Assembly (NCBI RefSeq): GCF_900178005.1
Contig: NZ_FXBS01000005.1
Location: 186,001-250,000, forward strand
Reading direction: 5' to 3'
Origin: Tuberibacillus sp. Marseille-P3662
Lineage (GTDB): Bacteria > Bacillota > Bacilli > Bacillales > Sporolactobacillaceae
Length of the DNA stretch: 64,000 bases
The notes under the pieces are model-generated. The model searched no databases. It had not been told where the DNA came from and worked only from the letters and a program-made list of their open reading frames with translations. The position numbers were made by a program, and so were the translations under genes. Below are positions 35,261 to 43,486 of the stretch, in pieces. The first letter of the stretch is position 1. Each line of letters starts with the position of its first letter.

Positions 35261-37150
35261 ATGAAAATTACAGATTTATTAACAACAGATACCATTATTT
35301 TGGATCTAGAAGCAACCAATAAAGCTGATGTGATTGAAGAGCTTACGCAAAAGCTTGAAGGGGCCGGGAAGTTGAATAACCTTCAAGGCTATCAAGAAGC
35401 TATCAAAGCCAGAGAAGCAGAGAGTACAACAGGGATTGGTGAAGGTGTGGCGATCCCTCATGCGAAGACAGCCGCTGTCAAGCAGCCTGCTATTGCCTTC
35501 GGACGTAGTCAGCAAGGCGTTGATTATGATTCATTAGACGGGCAGCCGGCTCATTTGTTTTTCATGATTGCAGCAGGTGAGGGAGCGAACAACACTCATT
35601 TGGAAGCTCTGTCTAAGTTATCGACATTTTTATTGAAGGAAGATTTTCGCCAGGCTTTGTTAGCCGCTGACTCTAAGGAAGATGTCATCGAGTTGATTGG
35701 ACTCAAGGAAAACGAAGACGCCGATGATGATGAAATGGAAACAGAGAGTAAGGAACACAAAGGGAAAATTCTTGCGGTAACAGCGTGTCCAACGGGTATT
35801 GCCCATACGTATATGGCAGCAGATTCGTTAAAAGAAAAAGCAGGTGAACTAGGGTATGACATTAAGGTGCAAACGAATGGTTCAACCGGTGTTAAAAATA
35901 AGCTGACGGATGAAGATATTAAGGATGCAATGGGGATTATCGTTGCTGCTGATACAAAAGTAGATATGGACCCTTTCATCGGTAAGCCTGTTGTTGAGGC
36001 GCCGGTAGCTGATGGCATTCGTCAACCCGAAGCATTAATTAATCAAATCACAACTGGGGAAGCGAACGTTTACCAAAACGGCCAGTCAAGTTATCAAGAA
36101 GAGATCGAAGAACAGAAACAAGAAAAGAAATCGAAACAGCCGGCTTTTTATAAGCATTTGATGAACGGGGTTTCCTTCATGCTGCCATTTGTTGTCGGCG
36201 GCGGGATTCTAACAGCATTGTCCTTTTTCTTCGGTATTCATTCAGCTGAACCTGATCAATATCCTGAACAGTTCAACTGGTTTGCTGATATATTAAAGAA
36301 TGATATTGCCGGCCAAGCTATGTCAATGCTCGTTCCGATCTTAGCTGGCTATATTGCCTTTAGTATTGCGGAGCGTCCGGGTTTGGCGCCAGGTATTGTC
36401 GGCGGTTTAATGGCGGCTAGCAGTGGCGCTGGTTTTCTTGGCGGATTGATCGCCGGTTTTCTTGCCGGTTATGTCACTATCGGACTGAAACGTCTATTCG
36501 ATCATCTGCCTGATATGTTAGATGGTTTGAAACCGGTGTTATTATTTCCGGTATTTGGTATCTTCATCACCGGTTTTTTGATGCATTATATTAACATTCC
36601 GGTAGAAGCAATTATGAATGGTGTGGAAAATTGGTTAAACAGTCTTGGAACAGGTAATCTTGTCATCATGGGCATTCTTCTCGGCGGGATGATGTCGATT
36701 GACATGGGCGGACCTATCAATAAAGCCGCATATGCTTTCGGTATTGCGATGATTACATCGGGAAATTATCACCCGATGGCGGCAATTATGGCGGGCGGTA
36801 TGGTTCCGCCTTTAGGAATGGCTATTGCGACAACCTTCTTTGGTAAGAAATTCAATCAATCGCAGCGCAGTGCTGGTAAAACAGCCTACTTCCTTGGGGC
36901 TTCGTTTATTACTGAAGGGGCGCTTCCATTTGCGGCGGCTGACCCTATTCGTGTGATTATTTCAAGTGTCATCGGTTCAGCGCTAGCCGGAGGACTGTCC
37001 ATGCTGTTCAATATATCACTACAAGCACCACATGGCGGTATTTTCGTAATATGGAGTGTTGGCGGCAGTTGGTTTATGTATGCCATATCCATTATAGTAG
37101 GCGCGATTGTGACTGGTATTATTTATGGCATATGGAAAAAATCAGAATAA
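35261..37150 (+). CDS. fruA: Fructose PTS permease EIIABC
   Basis: 629 residues in the order IIA-IIB-IIC. IIA (1-145) carries the phosphorylated His67 in AIPHAKT; IIB (about 165-270) carries Cys176 in TACPTGIAHTYM; IIC (about 300-629) is the membrane channel with GGDMGGP-like MSIDMGGPINKAAY. It imports fructose as fructose 1-phosphate, receiving phosphate from PtsI and HPr, which are encoded just downstream. ATG 35261 follows AGGTGA by six bases. Confidence 0.96.
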   Translation: MKITDLLTTDTIILDLEATNKADVIEELTQKLEGAGKLNNLQGYQEAIKAREAESTTGIGEGVAIPHAKTAAVKQPAIAFGRSQQGVDYDSLDGQPAHLFFMIAAGEGANNTHLEALSKLSTFLLKEDFRQALLAADSKEDVIELIGLKENEDADDDEMETESKEHKGKILAVTACPTGIAHTYMAADSLKEKAGELGYDIKVQTNGSTGVKNKLTDEDIKDAMGIIVAADTKVDMDPFIGKPVVEAPVADGIRQPEALINQITTGEANVYQNGQSSYQEEIEEQKQEKKSKQPAFYKHLMNGVSFMLPFVVGGGILTALSFFFGIHSAEPDQYPEQFNWFADILKNDIAGQAMSMLVPILAGYIAFSIAERPGLAPGIVGGLMAASSGAGFLGGLIAGFLAGYVTIGLKRLFDHLPDMLDGLKPVLLFPVFGIFITGFLMHYINIPVEAIMNGVENWLNSLGTGNLVIMGILLGGMMSIDMGGPINKAAYAFGIAMITSGNYHPMAAIMAGGMVPPLGMAIATTFFGKKFNQSQRSAGKTAYFLGASFITEGALPFAAADPIRVIISSVIGSALAGGLSMLFNISLQAPHGGIFVIWSVGGSWFMYAISIIVGAIVTGIIYGIWKKSE

Positions 37151-37190
37151 ACGGCTTGGGCGATGTCGATATGTGTCAATTTTTTTGTGA

Positions 37191-37219
37191 CAAATGATGC
37201 ATAACACTAGCATCATTTG
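37191..37219. other. Perfect 10-bp inverted repeat between fruA and ptsH
   Basis: Arms 37191-37200 and 37210-37219 (CAAATGATGC and complement) with a nine-base spacer, just upstream of the ptsH promoter. Either a regulator site or a weak terminator; no T-run follows. Confidence 0.4.
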
Positions 37220-37241
37220 AACAAAAAAGGCATAATGGATG

Positions 37242-37269
37242 TTGGATTGATTTTAGTCTATACTATAAG
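37242..37269 (+). promoter_or_regulatory. Candidate promoter of ptsHI
   Basis: TTGGAT (37242-37247), 16 bases, TATAAG (37264-37269), 38 bases before ptsH. Confidence 0.5.
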
Positions 37270-37306
37270 AAAGTATCATAAATGTTCAGTAAGGAGATTG
37301 TGTCTT

Positions 37307-37573
37307 ATGTTAGAAAAAACATTTACAGTAACAAGTGAAACAGGTATTCATGCACGCCCGGCAACAACGCTTGTCAACAAAGCTGGTCAATTCAGCTCAG
37401 AAATAAAAATTCAACATAATGGTAAAGACGCTAACCTTAAATCAATTATGGGCGTCATGGCGATGGGTATCCAAAAGGATTCCGAAGTGACAATCAAAAT
37501 CGATGGTCACGATGAAGAAGATGCTTTGGCTGCAATTGAACAAGTGATGAAAGATGAAGGTTTGGGGGAGTAA
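37307..37573 (+). CDS. ptsH: Phosphocarrier protein HPr
   Basis: 88 residues, the normal HPr length. His15 in TGIHARPAT receives phosphate from enzyme I, and Ser46 in LKSIMGVM is the HPr-kinase site used for carbon catabolite control in Firmicutes. ATG 37307 has AAGGAG nine bases upstream. A longer in-frame extension to 37217 is not supported. Followed by ptsI after three bases. Confidence 0.97.
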   Translation: MLEKTFTVTSETGIHARPATTLVNKAGQFSSEIKIQHNGKDANLKSIMGVMAMGIQKDSEVTIKIDGHDEEDALAAIEQVMKDEGLGE

Positions 37574-37576
37574 TTC

Positions 37577-39295
37577 ATGCCTGAGCAACTCACTGGAATT
37601 GCTGCTTCATCAGGCATCGCAATCGCCAAAGCATTTGTAATGGAAGATGCGGCGTTAGACACTAGCGCCAAGTCAATTACGGATGCTGATAGTGAAATCA
37701 AGCGATTAGATGATGCTGTAGCGACATCGAAAACGGAATTAGAAGCCATTAAGGAAAAGGCGCGAGAAAATATGGGCGACGAACAGGCGGAGATCTTTGC
37801 CGCCCATCTTCTCGTGTTACAAGATCCAGAGTTTCTTGATGCCGTTAAGGATAAAATAGGGAACGAACAAGTCAACGCTGAAGCAGCAACAAATGATGTC
37901 GCTAATATGTTCATCAGCATGTTTGAGAACATGGATAATGAATATATGAAGGAACGCGCAGCCGATATTCGAGATGTATCTAAACGAATGATTAGTCATC
38001 TTATGGGTGTGACTTTTGCAACACCAGCAAGTATCACAGAAGAAGTCGTGGTTGTTGCCAATGATTTAACACCATCCGACACGGCTCAATTGAATAAGCA
38101 ATATGTGCAAGGCTTTGCCACGAACATTGGCGGCCGGACGTCACACTCAGCGATCATGTCCCGTTCCATGGAAATTCCGGCGGTTGTCGGGACCAAGGAC
38201 ATCACAGACAAGGCCAGCCATGACACTTTGGTCATTATTGACGGCCTTGATGGTCATGTGATTGTTGACCCATCGGAAGAACAGTTAGCCGAGTATCGTC
38301 AAAAGCAAGCGGACTATGAAGCGCAGAAAGCTGAATGGGCCAAGCTTAAGGATGAGGGCACGGTGACACAAGATGGTCACCAAGTTGAGCTTGTTGCAAA
38401 TATCGGTAACCCTGATGATGCTGATGGGGCATTGAATAATGGTGCTGAGGGTATCGGTCTATACCGGACGGAATTCTTGTACATGGGCCGCGACCAATTG
38501 CCGACTGAAGATGAACAATTCGATGCATACAAAGCCGTTCTTGAAAAAATGGATGACAAGCCGGTTGTGATCCGGACATTGGATATCGGCGGCGACAAGG
38601 AATTGTCGTATCTTGACATGCCTGAGGAATTGAACCCATTTCTTGGTTATCGTGCGATTCGTCTTTGTTTAGATCAACAAGAAATTTTCCGAACGCAGCT
38701 GCGAGCGTTATTGCGTGCCAGTGTTTACGGTAATTTGAAAATCATGTTCCCGATGGTTGCAACGTTGGATGAATTGCGTCAAGCGAAAGCAATCTTGAAT
38801 GAAGAGAAAGACGCGCTTGCTGCGAGCCACATTGACGTTTCTGACAACTTTGAGGTCGGCATGATGGTCGAAATTCCATCCACTGCTGCGATGGCTGACA
38901 TCTTTGCTAAGGAAGTTGATTTCTTCAGCATCGGCACCAATGATTTGATTCAGTACACATTGGCGGCTGATCGGATGAACGAACATGTATCGTACTTGTA
39001 TCAACCGTTTAACCCAGCGATTTTGCGCTTAATCGACCGTGTCATCCAAGCGGCCCACGCCGAAGGCAAATGGGCTGGCATGTGCGGTGAGATGGCTGGC
39101 GAAGAAAAAGCGGTACCGTTGTTACTCGCTCTTGGTTTGGACGAGTTCAGCATGAGTGCAACCTCCGTGTTGCCAGCGCGCAGCCAACTGCGTGGTTTGA
39201 ACCGCGAAGACGCTGCCAAGCACCGTGACACGATTTTAAATATGGGTACAACTGAAGACGTCGTTTCTTTCGTTGAAGAGACGTTTATTAAGTAA
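37577..39295 (+). CDS. ptsI: PTS enzyme I (phosphoenolpyruvate-protein phosphotransferase)
   Basis: 572 residues. The phosphohistidine domain has [13 protein letters not shown] with the active His, and the C-terminal PEP-binding barrel has [16 protein letters not shown], and the signature [14 protein letters not shown] with the MCGEMAG end. It transfers phosphate from phosphoenolpyruvate to HPr. Operon with ptsH, adjacent to fruRKA, so the full fructose phosphorelay is encoded side by side. Confidence 0.97.
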   Translation: MPEQLTGIAASSGIAIAKAFVMEDAALDTSAKSITDADSEIKRLDDAVATSKTELEAIKEKARENMGDEQAEIFAAHLLVLQDPEFLDAVKDKIGNEQVNAEAATNDVANMFISMFENMDNEYMKERAADIRDVSKRMISHLMGVTFATPASITEEVVVVANDLTPSDTAQLNKQYVQGFATNIGGRTSHSAIMSRSMEIPAVVGTKDITDKASHDTLVIIDGLDGHVIVDPSEEQLAEYRQKQADYEAQKAEWAKLKDEGTVTQDGHQVELVANIGNPDDADGALNNGAEGIGLYRTEFLYMGRDQLPTEDEQFDAYKAVLEKMDDKPVVIRTLDIGGDKELSYLDMPEELNPFLGYRAIRLCLDQQEIFRTQLRALLRASVYGNLKIMFPMVATLDELRQAKAILNEEKDALAASHIDVSDNFEVGMMVEIPSTAAMADIFAKEVDFFSIGTNDLIQYTLAADRMNEHVSYLYQPFNPAILRLIDRVIQAAHAEGKWAGMCGEMAGEEKAVPLLLALGLDEFSMSATSVLPARSQLRGLNREDAAKHRDTILNMGTTEDVVSFVEETFIK

Positions 39296-39325
39296 AAAAA
39301 GACGGCCTGATCAGGTCGTCTTTTT
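39296..39325 (+). terminator. Terminator after ptsI
   Basis: A nearly palindromic 30 bases starting at the stop codon: A-run, GC stem with one G-T position, five T. Confidence 0.88.
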
Positions 39326-39341
39326 ATATTTCATGGGTGAA

Positions 39342-39440
39342 AGCGCAATTCTGTGTAAAAAGAGCGCAATTCGATGTGATAACGCCGCAATTCCGTTTAA
39401 GAAGAGCACAATTCCATGTTAAAACAGCGCAATCATAGCT
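39342..39440. repeat. Imperfect 21-22 bp tandem repeat, about 4.7 units
   Basis: Units begin at about 39342, 39363, 39384, 39405 and 39426 with consensus AGCGCAATTCCATGTTAAAA. Most units keep GCAATTC. They lie between the ptsI terminator and the first antisense-RNA promoter. No coding potential; no spacer diversity as in CRISPR. Confidence 0.75.
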
Positions 39441-39451
39441 TACATCTCGGG

Positions 39452-39479
39452 TGTACAAGCTCACAAAACGTGGTATAAT
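39452..39479 (+). promoter_or_regulatory. Promoter of antisense RNA copy 1
   Basis: TGTACA (39452-39457), 16 bases, consensus TATAAT (39474-39479). Start expected near 39486. Confidence 0.7.
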
Positions 39480-39485
39480 GAACAT

Positions 39486-39637
39486 AGAAATAGCTATATT
39501 GAATATAATAAAAAAGGCCGCCGGTGCTGGTACACCGGACGGCCGGCAATAGTCAGTTCCCCTACAAAGGGGGACGGCGCAGGAGCAAGGAAATAGACCT
39601 CACCCGAGCCGGACACTCAAGGGGGTCTATTTCTTTT
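39486..39637 (+). ncRNA. Orphan type I antitoxin-like RNA (copy 1, toxin gene deleted)
   Basis: About 150 bases from the promoter to a terminator (stem 39590-39599 with 39624-39633, then four T). It differs from copy 2 (40702-40857) at one position within the RNA and one in the -10 box. Directly beyond the terminator, where copy 2 has the toxin gene, copy 1 jumps straight to the conserved ATTATAACATAA containing the toxin's -10 box. So the toxin leader and coding region are missing. The RNA may be a spare antitoxin. Confidence 0.7.
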
Positions 39638-39650
39638 GCTAATTATAACA
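39510..39650 (-). ncRNA. Possible toxin-less antisense transcript opposite copy 1
   Basis: On the minus strand TGTTATAAT (39642-39650, extended -10) remains, followed by the 3' part of a toxin mRNA and its terminator (GGCC-rich stem 39516-39544, six T at 39515-39510). If active it would make an RNA of about 120 bases fully complementary to the antitoxin RNA. Not shown to be transcribed. Confidence 0.35.
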
Positions 39651-39710
39651 TAATGCAGGGCTGAAGATACATCTGATTTAGGATGCGCTTCCATTTTTGT
39701 GTATTATGGT

Positions 39711-40298
39711 CTATTCACTTTCTAGCCACTCATCTATAATAGACTTGACACCTGCTTTATTAGCTGCCTTCATTAAGTAATCTAAATCCATGATTTCCTG
39801 GTCTGCTTTATGAATTTGATAAAGGCGCTCTGCCCACTCGTAATCATCTGCCCATTCAGGATTTTTAGGATGGGAAACGACTGCTGATTCTAATCGATGG
39901 ATAATGATATCTTCAATCCCAATAACAAAGATATTTCGGCCACTTTGTAGTTCTAAGAGGAGAACTTTGTCGCCATTCCCTTCTAGAAAGTTATCCGGTA
40001 TTTCAATCGAAATTTCTAATTCTTCGTTATACCAGCTGCGACCTTCCTTCTTGAAATCTAATTCCTTTGTTAATAATGCGTCAATTTTGTCTCTGCCATC
40101 ACAAATTAAATCGATATCATATGTGGTGTAGTTATTACGCGTAAAAACTTCAACTGATAAGCCACCGACAATGACGGGCCTGATGCCATCCTGTTGGAGA
40201 AAGTCTGTTAACAGAGCACACATCTCAAGCATTCTTTCGTGTTTGGGCAAGCTTATCAAATGTTTAACTTCCGTTTTCAACTCATTCAGTGTAATCAT
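39711..40298 (-). CDS. Nucleotidyltransferase-fold protein (DUF6036/AbiEii-like)
   Basis: 195 residues. The segment VIVGGLSVEVFTRNNYTTYDIDLI (about residues 41-64) has the GG-S and DxD pattern of minimal nucleotidyltransferases. The rest is helical with acidic Trp-rich end (DYEWAERLYQI). Such proteins occur as toxins or antitoxins in AbiE- and MNT-type modules, and as plain uncharacterised proteins. The small basic gene just upstream overlaps its start by 17 bases, as in two-gene toxin-antitoxin operons. Function is not established. Confidence 0.7.
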   Translation of the reverse strand: MITLNELKTEVKHLISLPKHERMLEMCALLTDFLQQDGIRPVIVGGLSVEVFTRNNYTTYDIDLICDGRDKIDALLTKELDFKKEGRSWYNEELEISIEIPDNFLEGNGDKVLLLELQSGRNIFVIGIEDIIIHRLESAVVSHPKNPEWADDYEWAERLYQIHKADQEIMDLDYLMKAANKAGVKSIIDEWLESE

Positions 40299-40521
40299 AA
40301 TACATCGTTCGCTTTCCGATCATTTTCATTTTGCCTTCCCGCTTGGCTCTTTCAATAGTTGCCTTGGTGATCTTTGTTAATGCAGCTCGCTCATCCATTG
40401 AACGGGGTCTCTTACGACGAATACGCGGTTGATTCACACGGGCATCCCGTAATGCTGCGTTGACTTTTTGGCGGTTCCTTTTAATGTTGTCTTCAATTTG
40501 AGTGATTTTTACTGAGCGCAT
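40282..40521 (-). CDS. Small basic protein, partner of the nucleotidyltransferase gene
   Basis: 79 residues starting MRSVKITQIED, with AAGGTGG seven to eight bases before that ATG (an ATG 36 bases upstream in frame lacks a site). Very rich in Arg and Lys (PRIRRKRPRSMDERAALTK), mostly helical, no known domain recognised. It precedes and overlaps the nucleotidyltransferase gene. An antitoxin or nucleic-acid-binding role is a guess from charge and arrangement. Confidence 0.6.
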   Translation of the reverse strand: MRSVKITQIEDNIKRNRQKVNAALRDARVNQPRIRRKRPRSMDERAALTKITKATIERAKREGKMKMIGKRTMYYDYTE

Positions 40522-40667
40522 GTAAGCACCACCTTGGCTTTCATTTCTCATGTTCATTCTATATTATCTTTATTATTATATCCATAATCAGAGTTTTTAG
40601 TGTTTAGAATATTATTTCTTCTATTGTAGAAATGGTCTTGAAGTTGGTCGCTGTGCTTTAGCGTGGG

Positions 40668-40695
40668 TGTACAAGCTCACAAAACGTGGTACAAT
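40668..40695 (+). promoter_or_regulatory. Promoter of antitoxin RNA copy 2
   Basis: TGTACA (40668-40673), 16 bases, TACAAT (40690-40695). One base in the -10 differs from copy 1 and from consensus, so copy 2 may be weaker. Confidence 0.65.
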
Positions 40696-40701
40696 GAACA
40701 T

Positions 40702-40857
40702 AGAAATAGCTATATTGAATATAATAAAAAAGGCCGCCGGTGCTGGTACACCGGACGGCCGGCAATAGTCAGTTCCCCTACAAAGGGGGACGGCGCAGGA
40801 GCAAGGAAATAGACCTCACCCGAGCCGGATACTCAAGGGGGTCTATTTCTTTTTTTT
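40702..40857 (+). ncRNA. Type I antitoxin RNA (copy 2)
   Basis: About 155 bases from a sigma-A-like promoter to a terminator (10-bp stem 40806-40815 with 40840-40849, eight T). It is antisense to the last ~130 bases of the toxin mRNA on the minus strand, including the stop codon. The layout matches txpA/RatA and bsrG/SR4 of B. subtilis. Internal hairpins: a GGCC-rich one (40732-40760) and TCCCC/GGGGA (about 40777-40794). Confidence 0.75.
40726..40760 (-). terminator. Terminator of the toxin mRNA
   Basis: On the minus strand a GC-rich stem of about 11 bp with one bulge is followed by six T (40731-40726). Confidence 0.85.
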
Positions 40858-40932
40858 AATGAAAAGCGACAGTATGGCCACGCCAAGAGATGCCGCAGTT
40901 AAGGACATCATAATGATTTGGTAAACTGTCAT
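40843..40932 (-). CDS. Holin-like type I toxin peptide (29 residues)
   Basis: ATG at 40930-40932, TAG at 40843-40845. The peptide starts MTVYQIIMMSL, is one hydrophobic helix (about residues 5-25) and ends in four Lys. MTVY followed by a hydrophobic helix and Lys tail is the pattern of the Bacillaceae putative holin-like toxin family (Hol_Tox). The ribosome site GGGGGGTGA is seven bases upstream. Long 5' leader (about 92 bases) and a 3' region overlapping the antitoxin RNA. Such peptides insert into the membrane when the antitoxin RNA fails. Too short for ordinary gene finding. Confidence 0.82.
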   Translation of the reverse strand: MTVYQIIMMSLTAASLGVAILSLFIKKKK

Positions 40933-41030
40933 TAAGGCGTCACCCCCCTTTTGTTCCCACATTCGCAGGGCACAACAATCAACCGGGAGTGCGCCGACCC
41001 ACCTTGAGAAAACTAACTATTGTTCATTTG

Positions 41031-41039
41031 ATTATAACA
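41031..41039 (-). promoter_or_regulatory. Extended -10 promoter element of the toxin gene
   Basis: Minus strand reads TGTTATAAT; the transcript would start near 41024. The -35 region is poor, as expected for an extended -10 promoter. Confidence 0.55.
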
Positions 41040-41198
41040 TAACCCAAGACTGAACTTACACCAAGTTGTGGAAATTTGTTTGTTGAGTAGGGAATGTACT
41101 TTAAAACAAAAGGATTTTTAACATCCAATAACGGGTGCGATCACTCCGGAAAAATTGTAAAATGGATATGGAATGTAGCATTTAAAAGGAGCCTGTCT

Positions 41199-42773
41199 AT
41201 GGATGAGATCACATTAACGATTCTTGAGACGAGTGATGTTCACGGTAATGTCTTTCCAATCAATTATGGTACGAATCAGCATGCAGATGTAGGATTGGCT
41301 AAAATATCGACATTGATTAAACAGGAGAAAGCCAAAAATGAAGCCACATTAGTTTTGGATAATGGTGATGTGATTCAAGGGACGCCGTTCACATATCATT
41401 ATGCACGTATGAACAATAATCAAGAGAACCCGATGACACTTGCCATGAATCAGATAGGCTATGAGGCCAGTGTCTTTGGCAATCATGAATTCAACTATGG
41501 ACGGGATTTGCTTGATCGCACTGTGCAGGCATCACAATTCCCGTGGCTAGCGGCGAATATTGTGGATGACACAACCGGCGAACCGTTCTACGGACAGCCT
41601 TATATCATTAAAACATTCCCGTCAGGCTTAAAGGTGGCAGTTCTAGGACTGACGACTCAATATATCCCGAACTGGGAGCAGCAAGACCATATTCAAGGCA
41701 TGGAATTTAAAGATGTTGTCGTGACCGCGAAGACGTGGGTGCCTTACATAAAAGAACAAGAAACGCCTGATGTCATGATTATTTCCTATCATGGCGGGTT
41801 TGAACGGGACTTAGATACAGGTGAGGCAACGGAGAAGCTTACAGGCGAAAACCAAGGCTACCAATTGTGTCAAGAAGTTGAGGGGATAGATATCCTTTTG
41901 ACCGGTCATCAGCATCGTCTCATTGCTGATCAAACGATCAATGGCGTGACTGTGCTTCAGCCGGGAAATAACGGGATTGTTTTAGGAAAAGTGATCGTTG
42001 ACTTAGCTCATGACGGTGACAAGTGGAAGATTGTGGACACACAGTCACAGCTACTGTCAACCGGGGGTGTAAATCCCGATCAGACCATTTTAGAGACTGT
42101 CACATCATATGAACAAGCAACGCAGGCGTGGCTTGACCAGCCTATCGGAACTATTAAAGGTGACATGGTCGTCCATGATCCGCTGGCGATCCGGTTGCAA
42201 GACAATCCATTGATTGAATTTATTAATCAAGTCCAGATGGATGTGGCCGGTGTTAACATTTCGCATACCGCTTTGTTCAACAATGATTCGCCCGGATTTC
42301 CGAGCCATGTGACCATGCGTGATGTTGTTTCCAATTATATCTATCCGAACACGTTACAGGTGATCCGTATCAGCGGTCAAGATATAAAAGATGCGTTAGA
42401 GCAATCGGCGACTTATTTTAAACAGTACAACGGCAGTGATATTGAAATTAATGAACGGTTCACGACCCCGAAGCCGCAGCATTATAATTATGACATGTGG
42501 GAAGGGATTGATTATACCATCGATATTCGTCGTCCTGAGGGTGAGCGCATCACGCAGTTGGATTATCAAGGCGCCCCCGTACAAATGAACGAAACCTATG
42601 ATGTTGTCATGAATAATTATCGTGCGGGTGGCGGTGGCGACTATTTAATGTATAAGGATAAGCCTGTGATCAAAGACATTCAGACTGATATGTCTGAGCT
42701 GATCGCTAACTATATTTTAAGACACAAGGAAATCGAAGCCACGGTTGATGGTAATTGGAAAGTGATTTATTAG
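41199..42773 (+). CDS. 5'-Nucleotidase/2',3'-cyclic phosphodiesterase-type metallophosphatase
   Basis: 524 residues. The N-terminal metallophosphatase domain carries all metal motifs: TSDVHGN, DNGDVIQG, GNHEFNYG, SYHGGFE and TGHQHR. The C-terminal 5'-nucleotidase substrate domain has GSDIEIN...GGGGDYLMY. It begins MDEITLTI and has no signal peptide, so it should be cytoplasmic, unlike secreted YfkN. ATG 41199 has AAAGGA about ten bases upstream; an in-frame extension to 41094 is not supported. It releases phosphate from nucleotides. ung follows 12 bases later. Confidence 0.88.
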   Translation: MDEITLTILETSDVHGNVFPINYGTNQHADVGLAKISTLIKQEKAKNEATLVLDNGDVIQGTPFTYHYARMNNNQENPMTLAMNQIGYEASVFGNHEFNYGRDLLDRTVQASQFPWLAANIVDDTTGEPFYGQPYIIKTFPSGLKVAVLGLTTQYIPNWEQQDHIQGMEFKDVVVTAKTWVPYIKEQETPDVMIISYHGGFERDLDTGEATEKLTGENQGYQLCQEVEGIDILLTGHQHRLIADQTINGVTVLQPGNNGIVLGKVIVDLAHDGDKWKIVDTQSQLLSTGGVNPDQTILETVTSYEQATQAWLDQPIGTIKGDMVVHDPLAIRLQDNPLIEFINQVQMDVAGVNISHTALFNNDSPGFPSHVTMRDVVSNYIYPNTLQVIRISGQDIKDALEQSATYFKQYNGSDIEINERFTTPKPQHYNYDMWEGIDYTIDIRRPEGERITQLDYQGAPVQMNETYDVVMNNYRAGGGGDYLMYKDKPVIKDIQTDMSELIANYILRHKEIEATVDGNWKVIY

Positions 42774-42785
42774 GAGAGGATTGTT

Positions 42786-43463
42786 ATGACTGCCATTTTG
42801 GAGAATGATTGGCAAAACCACGTCGGCTCCGAGTTTGAAAAAGACTATTACCAGAAATTACGGGTGTTTTTAAAGCAGGAATATGCTCGTATGCCGGTGT
42901 ACCCTGACATGTACGATATTTTTAATGCGCTTCACTATACGACCTATGAAAACACTAAAGTGGTTATTATTGGACAGGACCCTTATCATGGTCCGGGACA
43001 AGCGCACGGTCTTAGTTTTTCCGTTCAGCCCGGGGTCAAGCAACCCCCTTCCCTGCAAAATATTTTTAAAGAGATGCAATCGGATCTGGGCCATTCGATA
43101 CCGAACCATGGTTGCTTGACGAGTTGGGCGAAATCAGGTGTACTATTGTTGAACACGGTATTAACGGTTCGTCAGGGCACACCGAATGCCCACAAAGGCA
43201 TGGGCTGGGAAACGTTCACGGATACCGTCATAAGCAAATTAAATGCAAGAGAGCGTCCAGTTGTGTTTATACTATGGGGTAGGAATGCGCAAGCAAAAAG
43301 CACGCTGATCACTTCCCCGCAGCACTTAATTATTAAGTCGCCGCACCCGAGCCCATTTTCAGCCAATCGGGGCTTTTTCGGCAGCCGCCCGTTTTCACGG
43401 ACGAATGCTTTTTTACGAGAGAACGGTATTGAGGAAGTGGATTGGCGGCTCACAAATCTTTAA
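42786..43463 (+). CDS. ung: Uracil-DNA glycosylase (family 1)
   Basis: 225 residues. Water-activating Asp65 is in [18 protein letters not shown], and the His leucine-loop motif in [20 protein letters not shown]. It removes uracil from DNA and starts base-excision repair. GAGAGGA precedes the ATG. Sits between the nucleotidase and the aldo/keto reductase gene, 12 and 23 bases away, so a shared transcript is likely. Confidence 0.97.
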   Translation: MTAILENDWQNHVGSEFEKDYYQKLRVFLKQEYARMPVYPDMYDIFNALHYTTYENTKVVIIGQDPYHGPGQAHGLSFSVQPGVKQPPSLQNIFKEMQSDLGHSIPNHGCLTSWAKSGVLLLNTVLTVRQGTPNAHKGMGWETFTDTVISKLNARERPVVFILWGRNAQAKSTLITSPQHLIIKSPHPSPFSANRGFFGSRPFSRTNAFLRENGIEEVDWRLTNL

Positions 43464-43486
43464 GAAAACCAGAGGAGGATTACCGC

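Noticed and set aside
35596-36018. 140-codon frame opposite fruA
   Set aside because: Antisense to a well-supported EIIB domain; no start site.
37507-37932. 141-codon frame opposite ptsI
   Set aside because: Shadow of ptsI and ptsH; Ser-rich low-information protein.
39342-39440. Tandem repeat considered as a CRISPR array
   Set aside because: There are no unique spacers; units abut each other and vary in length by one or two bases, and no cas genes are near.
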